The notes under the pieces: generated by a model
Seen by the model: only the letters and a program-made list of their open reading frames with translations
Database searches by the model: none
What the model was told of the DNA's origin: nothing
Shown here: positions 1-8,747 of the stretch, in pieces
How positions within the stretch are numbered: the first letter of the stretch is position 1
Layout of the letters: the number at the start of each line of letters is the position of its first letter
Position numbers and translations under genes: made by a program
DNA from: Candidatus Thorarchaeota archaeon
GTDB lineage: Archaea > Asgardarchaeota > Thorarchaeia > Thorarchaeales > Thorarchaeaceae
DNA: 64,000 bases
Reading direction: 5' to 3'
Assembly: GCA_019057475.1 (NCBI GenBank)
Contig: DXJO01000006.1
Coordinates: 1 to 64,000, forward strand

Positions 1-440
1 AGCTCGTCCGGTCTGTGTTCAGCTCTATCTGTGAGACCTACGAGTCCGATAAGATGGTCTACTCGTTCCTTTCTGGCGGTTTCCTCCACTCCTGCGATGA
101 GCAATGGGAGCTCAACATTCTCATACGCTGAGAGTACAGGCAGCAAGTTGAAGAATTGGAAAACAAACGAGATCTTCTGGCGGCGAACAGAAGTAAGTTC
201 TTTCTCGTTCATGCTAGTGATATTGACGCCATCGATTGTGACAGTCCCCGCCGTGGGCCTGTCGAGAGCGCCGATAAGATTCAACAGTGTTGTTTTGCCT
301 GATCCTGATGGGCCCATGATCCCGATGGCCTCACCCTGCTTGACTTGCAGGCTTACGCCACGAAGGGCTGGAACAGTGAGCTCACCCATCGTGTAAATCC
401 GTGACACAGAATCGAGGTCTACTATGACGTGATTTACCAC
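1..440 (-). CDS. ABC transporter ATP-binding protein, MacB/LolD type (partial, C-terminus beyond window)
   Basis: The 146 visible codons encode the N-terminal part of an ABC ATPase that would power export or lipoprotein/peptide translocation by a FtsX/MacB-like permease. The Walker A motif GPSGSGKTT lies near residue 41 and the Q-loop region SFVFQFFNLLPVLSAYENVE is typical of the MacB/LolD/YknY family. Signature and Walker B motifs would lie beyond position 1. I chose a GTG start at 440 because GAGGG sits just upstream. It is the third gene of a minus-strand operon after PadR and a HAAS membrane protein, a common arrangement in which PadR controls an exporter. The permease is expected outside the window. 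Family assignment is firm; the substrate is unknown. Confidence 0.9.
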   Translation of the reverse strand, partial: MVNHVIVDLDSVSRIYTMGELTVPALRGVSLQVKQGEAIGIMGPSGSGKTTLLNLIGALDRPTAGTVTIDGVNITSMNEKELTSVRRQKISFVFQFFNLLPVLSAYENVELPLLIAGVEETARKERVDHLIGLVGLTDRAEHRPDE

Positions 441-574
441 ATATTCCCTCTCCGTCACACATGCTGTCTGCGGAATCGAATGCCTATAATTATTTCCATC
501 TCCGTATTATAATTCGCAAGGTTGAACAGATGTACTGAGCCTGTTGAGATTCTGTGAATAGCGTTCGTTCTTAT

Positions 575-1591
575 TCACGACTCCTTTCCTCTTTGGCGGT
601 AATTCACCAAGGCTTGCCTTGAGGATGATGTTTTTCTGTGGATTTCGACTAACTTGACCAATGAAGTACTTGCTTGGAACGCAAGGAAGGACGCGATGAT
701 AAGTGAGAATCCATGGTGGAACAAAGACTGATAGTACGATTGCGAAACCGGAATGGAAGCACCGATTATAACTGCGAAACCTAATGATAATACGAATCCT
801 GAAAGCATCAAGGTCTTGATGGCCCTCACACGGTCTTTGGGTCTTGCCAATGCTAGCAAGTCACCGAACAACCGGATTAGGATAAAGAACACCATGATCA
901 CGCTGGTCAAACCAAGCAGTTGCAGCATTAGCAATGCGCCGTCTACTCCATAATGCCACAAATACGTTCGATACATTCCTGACCCCCCAGGTACTACAAT
1001 TGTCATCGCAACGAAACTAGCGAGAAAATCAAATACAATCTCTATTCCTCCCCTTTTTCCGAAAACACTTGAACTACCTATGACTTTGACCCATAGTAAT
1101 CTATAGAGAAAATAGACAAGCATCACGACTAAGAAAAGGGGAACTACTATCATGGCGTCGAAAATGATCTGAAGGTAAATCACGTGAGGGGATGCGATTG
1201 TATAGGCAACGAGGACAATTACAGGGATGAAGAATACAAACCATATCATGAAAAGCACGAAAGCATTCCGAATTTGCCTTGGGAAGTTCTTCAGTAAAAC
1301 CCGCACAGATTCGGGGCTATACTTTTCATATCTGGGTTCTTCATCAGCAACATGGTCCTCAACGTCCAGGATTGACCTGCTGTATTCTTGGGCGATCTCA
1401 GAGGGAGCTCCAAACTTCGCAATGCTTTTTCTAGCCGATTCAAGCGAAACCTGTCCATGACCTAAGTCTTGGGCCATTTCAATCAAGTAAGTGCGAATCT
1501 CATGAATGATTTCATCTGCTATCCTATTCGGCAAATGCGATCGGACGAGGTCCAAGTAATCATCAATCTCTGCATAAGGATCTTTGGTCAT
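575..1591 (-). CDS. HAAS-domain (DUF1700-like) integral membrane protein
   Basis: The 338-residue product has an N-terminal helical HAAS-type signalling domain (about residues 1-75, with a DDYLDLVRSHLP core and a conserved FGAPSEIA stretch), then a linker and about six to seven hydrophobic segments between residues 110 and 320. HAAS proteins are typically encoded between a PadR regulator and an ABC exporter and are thought to link regulator and transporter, and this gene sits exactly there. Its ATG overlaps the PadR stop in an ATGA (1588-1591), indicating translational coupling. A 134-bp gap separates it from the ABC gene. The exact function is unknown; a permease role cannot be excluded because it has several membrane helices. 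Confidence 0.8.
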   Translation of the reverse strand: MTKDPYAEIDDYLDLVRSHLPNRIADEIIHEIRTYLIEMAQDLGHGQVSLESARKSIAKFGAPSEIAQEYSRSILDVEDHVADEEPRYEKYSPESVRVLLKNFPRQIRNAFVLFMIWFVFFIPVIVLVAYTIASPHVIYLQIIFDAMIVVPLFLVVMLVYFLYRLLWVKVIGSSSVFGKRGGIEIVFDFLASFVAMTIVVPGGSGMYRTYLWHYGVDGALLMLQLLGLTSVIMVFFILIRLFGDLLALARPKDRVRAIKTLMLSGFVLSLGFAVIIGASIPVSQSYYQSLFHHGFSLIIASFLAFQASTSLVKLVEIHRKTSSSRQALVNYRQRGKES

Positions 1592-1965
1592 ATCAAATCA
1601 GCCTCTTTCAGTAGTCTAGTTAGCTGCTCTGTCAAATCAAGCCAAGTCTTTGACATCTTTCGAAGCATCTCTTTTCCTCCTCTTGTCAAGAAGTACAAGC
1701 GCTTTCTCTTTCCCTCGGCTGCAGACCATTCGGCTTCCAGCATACCACGTTGCTCAAGTCTCCGAAGCAAAGGATAAGTTGTGCTTGGTTCTACTTGCAA
1801 ATTGTCATACTCCTCTCGATTCAGACGCTTCATTATGTTATAGCCATAGGACTCTCCATCTAGTATCGCCGCAAGTACTGCCAGCGTGAGTGCACCACGG
1901 CGGGTCTGTATGAGCCACCGGTCGAACTCAATGTTGGCCTTCCTCTTGCCTGCTTCCTCTGTCAT
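1588..1965 (-). CDS. PadR-family transcriptional regulator
   Basis: This 125-residue winged-helix protein has the PadR hallmarks: a GALTLAVLAAILDGESYGYNI first helix pair, a winged-helix core with YPLLRRLEQRGML, and a C-terminal helix suited to dimerisation. PadR proteins usually repress neighbouring transporter genes, and it is the first gene of the operon with the HAAS protein and the ABC ATPase. The upstream AT-rich region contains an inverted repeat (1998-2030) that overlaps the likely promoter and could be its own operator, implying autoregulation. The inducing ligand cannot be told from sequence. Family assignment is very secure; the regulatory model is inferred from gene order. Confidence 0.92.
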   Translation of the reverse strand: MTEEAGKRKANIEFDRWLIQTRRGALTLAVLAAILDGESYGYNIMKRLNREEYDNLQVEPSTTYPLLRRLEQRGMLEAEWSAAEGKRKRLYFLTRGGKEMLRKMSKTWLDLTEQLTRLLKEADLI

Positions 1966-1997
1966 GGGTTTCGCCTACGCCGTTACATTGCCGAAGG

Positions 1998-2030
1998 TAT
2001 ATCGTTATATATAGTGTGTAATACGATATA
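1998..2030. promoter_or_regulatory. Inverted repeat and promoter region upstream of padR
   Basis: TATATCGT (1998-2005) and its exact complement ACGATATA (2023-2030) flank a 17-nt AT-rich spacer, 33 bp upstream of the padR start. The arms resemble a dimer-binding site, and the TATA-rich spacer could be the promoter. I infer that PadR binds here; no experimental basis is visible. Confidence 0.5.
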
Positions 2031-2163
2031 TAATTCTTTTGCTACTCCCATAGTGAAATGCTTCCTGCTGTCCTGAGTCGATTCATGAAACCATTGACGC
2101 AACAATTAGATTTATCTTCAAACGTGACCTATTTAGTCATAGAATAGTTCAGAGTGTGTTCAC

Positions 2164-2808
2164 GTGGCAACCGATGATGTCATCCCGATGAGGTACGAGT
2201 TCTTCAGTTGGAAAGGATTCCTTGTAGGTTCAGTGAGCATTGCTGTAGCTATGGTTCTCCAGTCGATGATTAGTTTCCCGCTGATTTGGGAAATGAGAAG
2301 CATGGGCTTCACTATCCTAATCATCGTATCTTCACTTGTTGTGGGATTTGCATCGGGCAGCGTGTTAATCTTTCTCTTCCCTCCTGACCAAGATGTCATC
2401 GGAATGGCTGGGCTGGGGAGTGATGATTTGACCCAACACATCGCTCTGTTCTGGGTGGTTCTTGCACTCCTGCAGCCAATGCTCTCTGGATTCGTATTCT
2501 TCTTCGAATACTTTGGAACAGATCCATTCGCAATGATTTGGGTACTTGTTGGATTCGCCGCACCCAGCGCGGGCTTTGCAATAGCGATGTATGACAGAAC
2601 AAATGCAATAGCAAACGACCTGAAGCTGTATTTCGCTCACAATCAGAGTCTGGATATTGTGTCACTTGAGTGGCTTCATGGATTAGGGCCTAGAACCGCA
2701 GCTTACAGAATGGGTATGCTAGAGAGTGCGGCAGAAAAAGCAGGCGGGTTGAGAGTGAGAGGACATCAAATAGTTCGTATCAGTGACCCATTCCCTATCA
2801 ACAATTAA
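2164..2808 (+). CDS. Four-helix membrane protein of unknown function
   Basis: I do not recognise this 214-residue protein. It has four clear hydrophobic segments (about residues 17-37, 45-68, 91-113 and 121-143), then a soluble C-terminal region of about 70 residues that includes a short LHGLGPRTA motif and ends near a basic stretch. The start is a GTG. It lies divergent from padR with about 200 bp between them, and converges with a zinc-finger gene that ends 4 bp away. The soluble tail may be a small interaction domain, but nothing in the sequence fixes a function. Confidence 0.7.
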   Translation: MATDDVIPMRYEFFSWKGFLVGSVSIAVAMVLQSMISFPLIWEMRSMGFTILIIVSSLVVGFASGSVLIFLFPPDQDVIGMAGLGSDDLTQHIALFWVVLALLQPMLSGFVFFFEYFGTDPFAMIWVLVGFAAPSAGFAIAMYDRTNAIANDLKLYFAHNQSLDIVSLEWLHGLGPRTAAYRMGMLESAAEKAGGLRVRGHQIVRISDPFPINN

Positions 2809-2812
2809 GCTG

Positions 2813-3130
2813 CTAAGCAGGGTGCTTTTTCCTCATATGCGCGGCCAGTCCTTTGTCGGTCCATGCAATCCAGTCACATCTAAGACAGCTGAGCTTCTTA
2901 CTCCCAATGCCAAATCGTGGTGCGGAACGCTCTTTAAGTTCGTAAATTGTGCCACCATAGCCCGAACTCCTTCTGGTGACGATTTCGAATCGTTTCTTGA
3001 AGCACTCCCTGCAGATCCCGAGTGTCTTCTGTTTCTCCGACGCGAAACTATCTTCGAGAGTCTTGGCTGACCCGAATGACTCCATCATCTTTCCGCAGCT
3101 CTCGCAGAATTCCGCTATTCTAATCACCAC
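2813..3130 (-). CDS. Small two-zinc-finger protein with C2H2-like finger
   Basis: The 105-residue product has an N-terminal zinc-binding half (CESCGKM near residue 9 and CRECFKKR near residue 40) and a C-terminal C2H2-type finger (CLRCDW followed by HMRKKH near residues 82-102). The linker is basic and serine/glycine rich. Such proteins may bind nucleic acid or partner proteins; nothing more specific can be said. It starts at tandem GTG codons, and the first is used here. The gene converges with the membrane-protein gene upstream on the + strand and lies downstream of the GTPase gene on the same strand with a 93-bp gap, so it may have its own promoter. Confidence 0.7.
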   Translation of the reverse strand: MVIRIAEFCESCGKMMESFGSAKTLEDSFASEKQKTLGICRECFKKRFEIVTRRSSGYGGTIYELKERSAPRFGIGSKKLSCLRCDWIAWTDKGLAAHMRKKHPA

Positions 3131-3223
3131 TTGGCATGTGCACTTATATGGGCGGCGGATATGGTTGCGTCACGACAGAGAGGGCTGGTTATATTACTTT
3201 TCACTGTGTGAATCGGACGAATA

Positions 3224-4519
3224 TTACAATCCCTTGACGTAGAGTTGTGAAACTGTCTTGAAGACATCTTCAACTCCCTCTCCTGTCAAGCACGACGTTT
3301 CAAGGAACGCTACTGGATGAAGCCGTCCATCCTCACCTAGCTTCTTTGCTAGCTCTTCTGCAAAGACGAATCCTTCGTCTCTGGAAATAGGTGGCTCCTC
3401 TGCGTCCTTATCGGAATCGCTTCTGAGGTCAGTCTTGTTACCAACAATGATTATCGGAGGAAGGCCCTCGATGGTAGATGATGCTTCCTTCAACCAGAAT
3501 TCCAGACTCTGAAAGCTCCATCTGTCTGACGCGGAATAGACGATTATCAACGCGTCAGCTCCTTCATAGAATTCCTTTCTAGCAATATCCATCCGTACAG
3601 CTTCGTCAAACGACCAGACACTAAGCATGACCCGGTGGTCGATTAGCTCGAAGAGTCTCTCGTGAATGTACTGTATGGTCTGGGGCGGTTCTGATTCCCT
3701 TTCCTCAATCATGGGCTCTAGCCCGGCCTTTTCTAGGAGACTTCCCTTACCTACCCCATCCTCTCCAAGGATTATTGCCTTGGCCGTCACCATAGGCGTG
3801 ATTACATGCTTGGGAGTAGCTACCTTCTTGGTGGCTTTTTCCTCGGGCGCTTGAGCCCACGTTATTTCTGGTTCTGCAAGTTGCCCCTCCGCGGTTTCGA
3901 GGACCTCTGGATTAACCGGCCCCTCAGAATCGGGCGTAGAAATCACTTCTTCCGTTAGAGAATTGAGTGGGATTACGGCTGGGGTAGTCGAGTGGGTGCC
4001 TGCTGCGGCCTCAACAACTTCGTTCCCCCGGAGGCTAATGCGTATCGCTTGAGCCTTGTCCATCTTCTTGCTTTGTTTTGTACTGGCTGCCATGAATGAA
4101 TCACTCATGGATTCAACGACTGATAGTGCCTCTGTAATGTCTTTGAAGTCATGCTTGCCCATTGACACTACTTCTATTTCCGGAGGTTCAATTTCGGAAC
4201 TTTTGATGAATGTGGCTGCCACCAGCTCCTCTTTCACAACCCGTGTTTCAATGGCAGGTGGTGTTTTGGGCTGAGGTTTAGGTTCCTCCTCCACCACGAC
4301 TGCCCTCGTTTCCGGAACTCCTATCCTGATCATGGTGTCTTTCAAGATTCCTGGAGGGAGCCTCTTGCCCAAAAATAGGAAATATTTCTGCAATTCGATT
4401 TGCATATCATTGAAAGATTTGCCTTTCAGAGGAATCTTCTTTTTGATAATGCCTTTGTCGCGTACTTCAATGTAAGTGGGACGGAGTGTTAACGAGATTG
4501 TTGTTCCAGGCACTATCAA
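3224..4519 (-). CDS. Small GTPase-like protein with long N-terminal extension and degenerate G motifs
   Basis: The protein has 431 residues. Residues 1-70 form a small beta-rich domain, residues 70-240 are an acidic, proline-rich linker, and about 245-431 are a Ras/Rab-like G domain. G1 reads GEDGVGKGS: the lysine is kept, but the Ser/Thr after it is Gly. G3 is not DxxG; a WSFDEA stretch stands in its place. G4 (NKTD) and G5 (ETSCLTGEG) are good. Known biology: Asgard genomes encode many Rab-like GTPases, often fused to other domains. The altered G1 and G3 predict weak or no hydrolysis, perhaps a scaffold or a GTP-binding switch without turnover. The start is probably a TTG 10 nt after GAGAGG; a GTG at 4513 is the alternative. 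Confidence 0.8.
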   Translation of the reverse strand: MIVPGTTISLTLRPTYIEVRDKGIIKKKIPLKGKSFNDMQIELQKYFLFLGKRLPPGILKDTMIRIGVPETRAVVVEEEPKPQPKTPPAIETRVVKEELVAATFIKSSEIEPPEIEVVSMGKHDFKDITEALSVVESMSDSFMAASTKQSKKMDKAQAIRISLRGNEVVEAAAGTHSTTPAVIPLNSLTEEVISTPDSEGPVNPEVLETAEGQLAEPEITWAQAPEEKATKKVATPKHVITPMVTAKAIILGEDGVGKGSLLEKAGLEPMIEERESEPPQTIQYIHERLFELIDHRVMLSVWSFDEAVRMDIARKEFYEGADALIIVYSASDRWSFQSLEFWLKEASSTIEGLPPIIIVGNKTDLRSDSDKDAEEPPISRDEGFVFAEELAKKLGEDGRLHPVAFLETSCLTGEGVEDVFKTVSQLYVKGL

Positions 4520-4690
4520 GTTACGTTGACCTCTCAGGTATACCGGTAATCTCCCTTTGATTGCTGAGAGATAACCTTTTCGTGGATGGAGTCAACCATC
4601 TCTGACGTACCTTGCAATAGTACCACGTATGCAAGGTTGAACAGAAAGAATTATGACTGTCTTAAAGTCTGTAGGCAGCAGGTCTAGAGC

Positions 4691-5251
4691 ATGACGGACA
4701 TAGATTTCCTTGAATATGTTGAAGTGATTCATGATTGGCCGGAGCAAGGCAGTGCAGTTTGTGATGTTAGCCGTTTGCTCGAACATCCCAACATCTTTCA
4801 TGAGGCTGTTGTTGCCCTTGCGAAGCCTTTCGTTGAACTACAACCAAACAAGGTTGTAGGCATCGGACAGAGAGGAATTGCTCTTGCCAGTGCTATTGCC
4901 TATTATTTGGGCTGCGGCATAGTGCCAGCATATTCCATTAGGGATGTTCCCGAGGACTGCAGCCGAAAGATAAAGTGGTTGCCTGCCAGTAGATTCGCAG
5001 ATGCTAAGCTCGGACTGGTGGCTGAGTCAATTGATCCTGGAGATAGAATCATAATCATCGACGATTGGCTCATTAGGGGGAAAACAGTTCTTGCGGTATT
5101 GAAGGCCATCAAGAATCTCAAGGCTTCAGTGGTAGGTGTTGCGTGTGTTATCAACAACCTCTCTGAAGCAAGCCGCAAGAAGCTTGGCAGACCTGAAGTG
5201 TACTCACTCATCAATGACCTTGAACCGCAAGCGTTCAAATCCGACAAGTAG
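4691..5251 (+). CDS. Adenine phosphoribosyltransferase-like PRTase
   Basis: This 186-residue protein is a type I phosphoribosyltransferase. The PRPP-binding loop is RIIIIDDWLIRGKTV near residues 118-132, matching the family pattern of hydrophobic residues, two acidic residues, then GKT. A GIGQRGIALASAIA segment near residue 57 fits the first nucleotide-binding loop. Length and layout resemble archaeal APRT-like proteins, which convert a purine base plus PRPP to the nucleotide; some members of this group instead bind PRPP as regulators. Here the loop has Ile-Arg in place of the usual Thr before GKT, so substrate specificity is uncertain. A hairpin terminator follows directly. Confidence 0.85.
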   Translation: MTDIDFLEYVEVIHDWPEQGSAVCDVSRLLEHPNIFHEAVVALAKPFVELQPNKVVGIGQRGIALASAIAYYLGCGIVPAYSIRDVPEDCSRKIKWLPASRFADAKLGLVAESIDPGDRIIIIDDWLIRGKTVLAVLKAIKNLKASVVGVACVINNLSEASRKKLGRPEVYSLINDLEPQAFKSDK

Positions 5252-5273
5252 AACGGTGTTGAAAAAAGGAGCG

Positions 5274-5310
5274 TAGGAGCCTGAGGCTGCGATTGCCTCA
5301 GCAGCTCCTA
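5274..5310. terminator. Bidirectional hairpin terminator between converging genes
   Basis: TAGGAGC and CTGAGGC pair with GCCTCAG and GCTCCTA across a 7-nt loop with a 2-nt bulge, giving a stem of about 14 bp. It is flanked by an A-run (5262-5267) on one side and TTTT on the other, so it could end both the PRTase-like (+) and the acyl-CoA synthetase (-) transcripts. Confidence 0.7.
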
Positions 5311-5317
5311 TTTTGCT

Positions 5318-6991
5318 CTACTCTGTCTGGCCGCGTAGCTCTCTTCGTAGCACCTTGCCGACCATTGTCTTGGGCAGGGTTTCAACAATCTCGAGGTCTG
5401 TTGGTACCTTGTAGACCGCCATCTTTTCCTTGCCAAAGGTTCGCATCTCCTTTAGAGTAAGAGTCTGACCTGGTTCTACTACCACGAAAGCTTTGACTGT
5501 TTCGCCTCTCTTCTCGTCTGGAATGCCAATGACTGCCACCTCACGAATCTTGGGATGCTCAAAGAGGACTTCCTCGACATCGTTGGGCCACACCTTGTAC
5601 CCACTGGCGTTGATGAGGTCCTTCTTTCGGTCAACAATGTACGTCCAACCATCCTCATCCATCTTTGCGATGTCACCAGTGATTAACCATCCGTCAGATG
5701 TGAGAACCATCTTGGTTTCATCGGGTTTGTTGTGATATCCCTTCATCACTTGCGGCCCTTTTACGGCAAGCTCACCAATCTCTCCTGCAGGGAGGTCCTT
5801 TGTACGATCATCAAGGTCGACGATCTTGGAATCGGTGCTTGGGAATGGCAATCCGATGGAACCGATTTTCCTGAGATTCTTGTCTAGCGGGTTTGCATGA
5901 GTGACAGGACTTGCCTCGGAGAGTCCATACCCCTCGATTATGATCGAGTTAGTGGCCTCTTCGAATTTACGAGTTACTTCAGGAGGTAGCGCCATTGCTC
6001 CAGCGATTGCCAACTTGAGCCCCGTGATGTCATACTTGCTAACATTCGGATGACTGTATATTCCAATGGCCATTGTTGAGACCGTTGGGAAGAAAGTTGG
6101 TTTCAGCTTGTCCATCCATTTCAGCGTGTTTTCAATATCACGGGCATTCGGAAGAAGGATGATTCCGCATCCCCAAGAGATTGCTAGATTCATCGAGATG
6201 GTCTGTCCGAAAATGTGCTGTATCGGCAGGGCAGCGACGAACAGCTCCTTGCCCGGTTCAGCCATCCAACTCATCCATGCAGCACACTGTTCACAGTTTG
6301 CCTTCAGGTTGTCGTGTGTTAGCATCGCGGCCTTCGGAGTCCCTGTGGTGCCGCCAGTGAACTGAAATACGGCTAGATCCTCAGCCGGGTTGATGGTAAC
6401 ATCAGGAGGTTCAGGGACTGTATCTTTGATGAAGTCATTCCAGAGAAGGTCTCCTTCCCTCAGGGGTGGAACTTCCTTCATTTCCTTCTTGTATTTTACT
6501 TTGGGAGCTAGGATTTGCTTCATCTTGGACATCGAATCCCATGCTGCTGCTACAATGACATTCTCAAGATTGCTCTCCTTACGAACCGCTTCTACAACTT
6601 TGTAGAAGAAATTCAGCACGATGATTGTCTTTGCGCCCGTATCTTGAAGGTAAACTCTCAGCTCCTTTGGCATGCTGAGTGGGTTGATAGGCGCAATCGT
6701 TGCACCACATTTCAACGCTCCGAAGTAGCTAATTACAAACTGCGGGCAGTTGATGAGCATTATAGCGACCGTGTCGCCTTTCTTCACGCCAAGCTTGGCA
6801 AAACCATTTGCGGCTCTGTCAACGAGCTCCTTAAGCTCTCGGTAGTTGATCTTTACGCCCTCGTAAAAGAGCGCTAAGTTATCGGGGTATTCCGCCGCGG
6901 CTCTGTCTAGGTATTTGTACAGAGGGCCATCAGGAAGCGTAATTTCCTTCGGAGTGTCCCCAACGTAGTATTTGTACCATGGTCTATCCAA
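5318..6991 (-). CDS. AMP-forming acyl-CoA synthetase (long-chain type)
   Basis: The 557-residue protein belongs to the ANL superfamily of adenylate-forming enzymes, which activate a carboxylic acid with ATP and then transfer it to CoA. The P-loop-like motif FTGGTTGTPKAAMLTH is near residue 213, EGYGLSEASP near 351, the hinge DRKKDLINASGYKVWP near 456, and the catalytic lysine region KTMVGKVLRREL near the C-terminus. Full length for the family; the long-chain or medium-chain class fits best. The ATG start is supported by GAGAG upstream. It stands alone, with no beta-oxidation genes nearby. Isoprenoid-lipid archaea use such enzymes for fatty or aromatic acids; the true substrate is unknown. Confidence 0.92.
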   Translation of the reverse strand: MDRPWYKYYVGDTPKEITLPDGPLYKYLDRAAAEYPDNLALFYEGVKINYRELKELVDRAANGFAKLGVKKGDTVAIMLINCPQFVISYFGALKCGATIAPINPLSMPKELRVYLQDTGAKTIIVLNFFYKVVEAVRKESNLENVIVAAAWDSMSKMKQILAPKVKYKKEMKEVPPLREGDLLWNDFIKDTVPEPPDVTINPAEDLAVFQFTGGTTGTPKAAMLTHDNLKANCEQCAAWMSWMAEPGKELFVAALPIQHIFGQTISMNLAISWGCGIILLPNARDIENTLKWMDKLKPTFFPTVSTMAIGIYSHPNVSKYDITGLKLAIAGAMALPPEVTRKFEEATNSIIIEGYGLSEASPVTHANPLDKNLRKIGSIGLPFPSTDSKIVDLDDRTKDLPAGEIGELAVKGPQVMKGYHNKPDETKMVLTSDGWLITGDIAKMDEDGWTYIVDRKKDLINASGYKVWPNDVEEVLFEHPKIREVAVIGIPDEKRGETVKAFVVVEPGQTLTLKEMRTFGKEKMAVYKVPTDLEIVETLPKTMVGKVLRRELRGQTE

Positions 6992-7150
6992 TTTTCTCTC
7001 TCCTCATCATGATGAGTACTAGAATACGCGCCTGCTACCGCATGTCGCATAAATCCTTTCTGATGAATGGACCTATTCAGTCGCTGTTTCTTGGAATCAG
7101 TTTTTTATACTGCCGGCGCACAGCGCTTCCTTTAGACAGACAATGAGAAC

Positions 7151-7267
7151 TCACGCGGCCAATTTGGAAATAGGGATGCTTTTCTCTGCAGTCAACTCGT
7201 CAACATTCTTCTTATCGGACTCTACTCGTTTGGCTTCATAATGCTGCAGAGCTTCGAGATTGGTCAT
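7151..7267 (-). CDS. Small charged 38-residue ORF overlapping the gene upstream
   Basis: An ATG at 7267 overlaps the stop of the upstream gene in an ATGA, and the reading frame then stays open for 38 codons to a TGA at 7151. The product starts MTNLEALQHYEAKRVES and is Glu/Lys rich, likely helical. The overlap matches the translational coupling seen at many real gene pairs in this window. I recognise no family. It may be a small partner of the upstream protein, or chance. Confidence 0.4.
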   Translation of the reverse strand: MTNLEALQHYEAKRVESDKKNVDELTAEKSIPISKLAA

Positions 7268-8178
7268 TTAGGTGGAGCTATGTAGACCTCAAAGACTCCA
7301 GACCATATGTCACTACTTGGTTCTGGCTTAATCAATAGGTTTCCGTCGAAGCTCGCACCAACTGGTTTAGCTTTACTCTTTTTCCAAATGTCCGCGAAGA
7401 TGAGCGAATGGATTCTGTTTTGGAAATCCTCAGTGACACTTGAGATGGACACGTCTACATGAGCTGAATCGATTCCGTGTTGACTGAGATCTGCAGTTGT
7501 CCTAAACAAACGTTCTTCGTTCACAGCGCCTATCATCTTGTCGAACGTGTATCCAATGCCTCCAGCTAAGTAATAGACTCTCATTGGAATCTCTCTTTCC
7601 TCTCCAATCACAACAAGTTTCCGATTACTGAGCAAGATGTATTCCGGATTAGCGAGGGTGATTGGGATTGAGGCCGCTTCAACAGTCACATCATCCATCT
7701 TTAGGTTCTTGCTCAGGAAATCGCCAAGCTTGATTACTTGCTTATCGAATCTAAAGGGTTCGAAATCATCAATGTACACTACATTTCGAGCCTTGCGTAG
7801 TATGACATCAACAATCCTTTGACATTGCTTGAGGAACTGGACCCTTTCGTCCTTTCGGCTAAGTATCCTTCCTATGGATGTCACAACACGTAGGAAATCA
7901 AGGTTCTTGAAGTTCGAGAGAATGGTTCTACTCAGGTATGTCTTGCCGCCAGCCTCTAGGAATCCTTCTTCTCTCGCCACTTTCTCAGGTATCGGATTCC
8001 CCAGGTAGATCTGAGTCATTGCCTTTCTGCGCTTCGCCTTGAAAAAGATGCCCACATCTAGGCCACGACGGGGCAGGTCGAGAAGCTGTCTCACAAAGGG
8101 TCCATCTGGAACAATCTCCCTCACCTGCGCTTTCTGGTACATCTGGTTGTACTTGGCAAATAGGTCGGCTCGTGACAT
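7264..8178 (-). CDS. Conserved-looking soluble protein of unknown function
   Basis: I do not recognise this 304-residue protein. It has no membrane segments or signal peptide. It is basic at the N-terminus (a FFKAKRRKAMTQ stretch near residue 45) and shows alternating hydrophobic and charged patterns of an alpha/beta fold, including a YILLSNRKLVVIGEE strand pair near residue 180. Codon use matches the neighbours and the gene is undisturbed, so it is very likely real. It is followed by a 38-codon ORF joined by ATGA. The upstream neighbour diverges with about 220 bp between, giving each its own promoter. No function is proposed. Confidence 0.75.
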   Translation of the reverse strand: MSRADLFAKYNQMYQKAQVREIVPDGPFVRQLLDLPRRGLDVGIFFKAKRRKAMTQIYLGNPIPEKVAREEGFLEAGGKTYLSRTILSNFKNLDFLRVVTSIGRILSRKDERVQFLKQCQRIVDVILRKARNVVYIDDFEPFRFDKQVIKLGDFLSKNLKMDDVTVEAASIPITLANPEYILLSNRKLVVIGEEREIPMRVYYLAGGIGYTFDKMIGAVNEERLFRTTADLSQHGIDSAHVDVSISSVTEDFQNRIHSLIFADIWKKSKAKPVGASFDGNLLIKPEPSSDIWSGVFEVYIAPPK

Positions 8179-8397
8179 CCTCCAATCAACCCGCAGGTGC
8201 TACATTCTTCTATTCATCTTTATTATCTCTTCGGATTTTGATACTGGCAAACTCGGTGAGGATTTCTAAGGGTATTTTCAATAATCGGATGGAATCTTGA
8301 CGGAACGTATAAAGAGGTCAATGTATTGAGTAAGTCCCGTACAGTTCCAAACATTTCGGCCGTCCGCGAGGCTTGAACCAAGAATGAGGTAGTCCAG

Positions 8398-8700
8398 ATG
8401 GAACGAAGGAAAAAAGGCTTCACATTCGCAATACTTGGCATTTTGCTTTTTCTGATTTCATTAGTGCTCTTGCTTCAGATTCCGGATTTCTATCTCGGAT
8501 CCCTGGTAACTATGTTCGTTGCTGTGGTGCTTATTGGTCTTGGAGGTGCCATAGCAAAGGGGTATGACACTAAGCTTGAAACAACAATAGAGGAATGCTA
8601 CTTCTGCAATGGTTCAGGAAAGATTGAGGCCGCAAAGGGTTCTGAGGTTTGCCCTAGATGTGGAGGTACGGGCAGAGCATTGCCTGAGGATTCTTCTTAG
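8398..8700 (+). CDS. Small membrane protein with DnaJ-like zinc finger
   Basis: This 100-residue protein has two hydrophobic helices (about residues 9-28 and 35-55), then a cytosolic tail with two CxxCxGxG-type repeats (CYFCNGSG and CPRCGGTG), the zinc motif of DnaJ central domains. In DnaJ the motif helps bind unfolded proteins or catalyse disulfide chemistry; in small membrane proteins it is commonly a structural zinc knuckle. A possible TATA box (GTATAAAG near 8309) precedes the gene. It is followed 47 bp later by the glycerophosphodiester phosphodiesterase gene, perhaps in one transcript. Function unknown. Confidence 0.75.
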   Translation: MERRKKGFTFAILGILLFLISLVLLLQIPDFYLGSLVTMFVAVVLIGLGGAIAKGYDTKLETTIEECYFCNGSGKIEAAKGSEVCPRCGGTGRALPEDSS

Positions 8701-8747
8701 TAACTACTCTGATTCATTGATTTCATCACCTGTAAGGTTGTTTAGAT

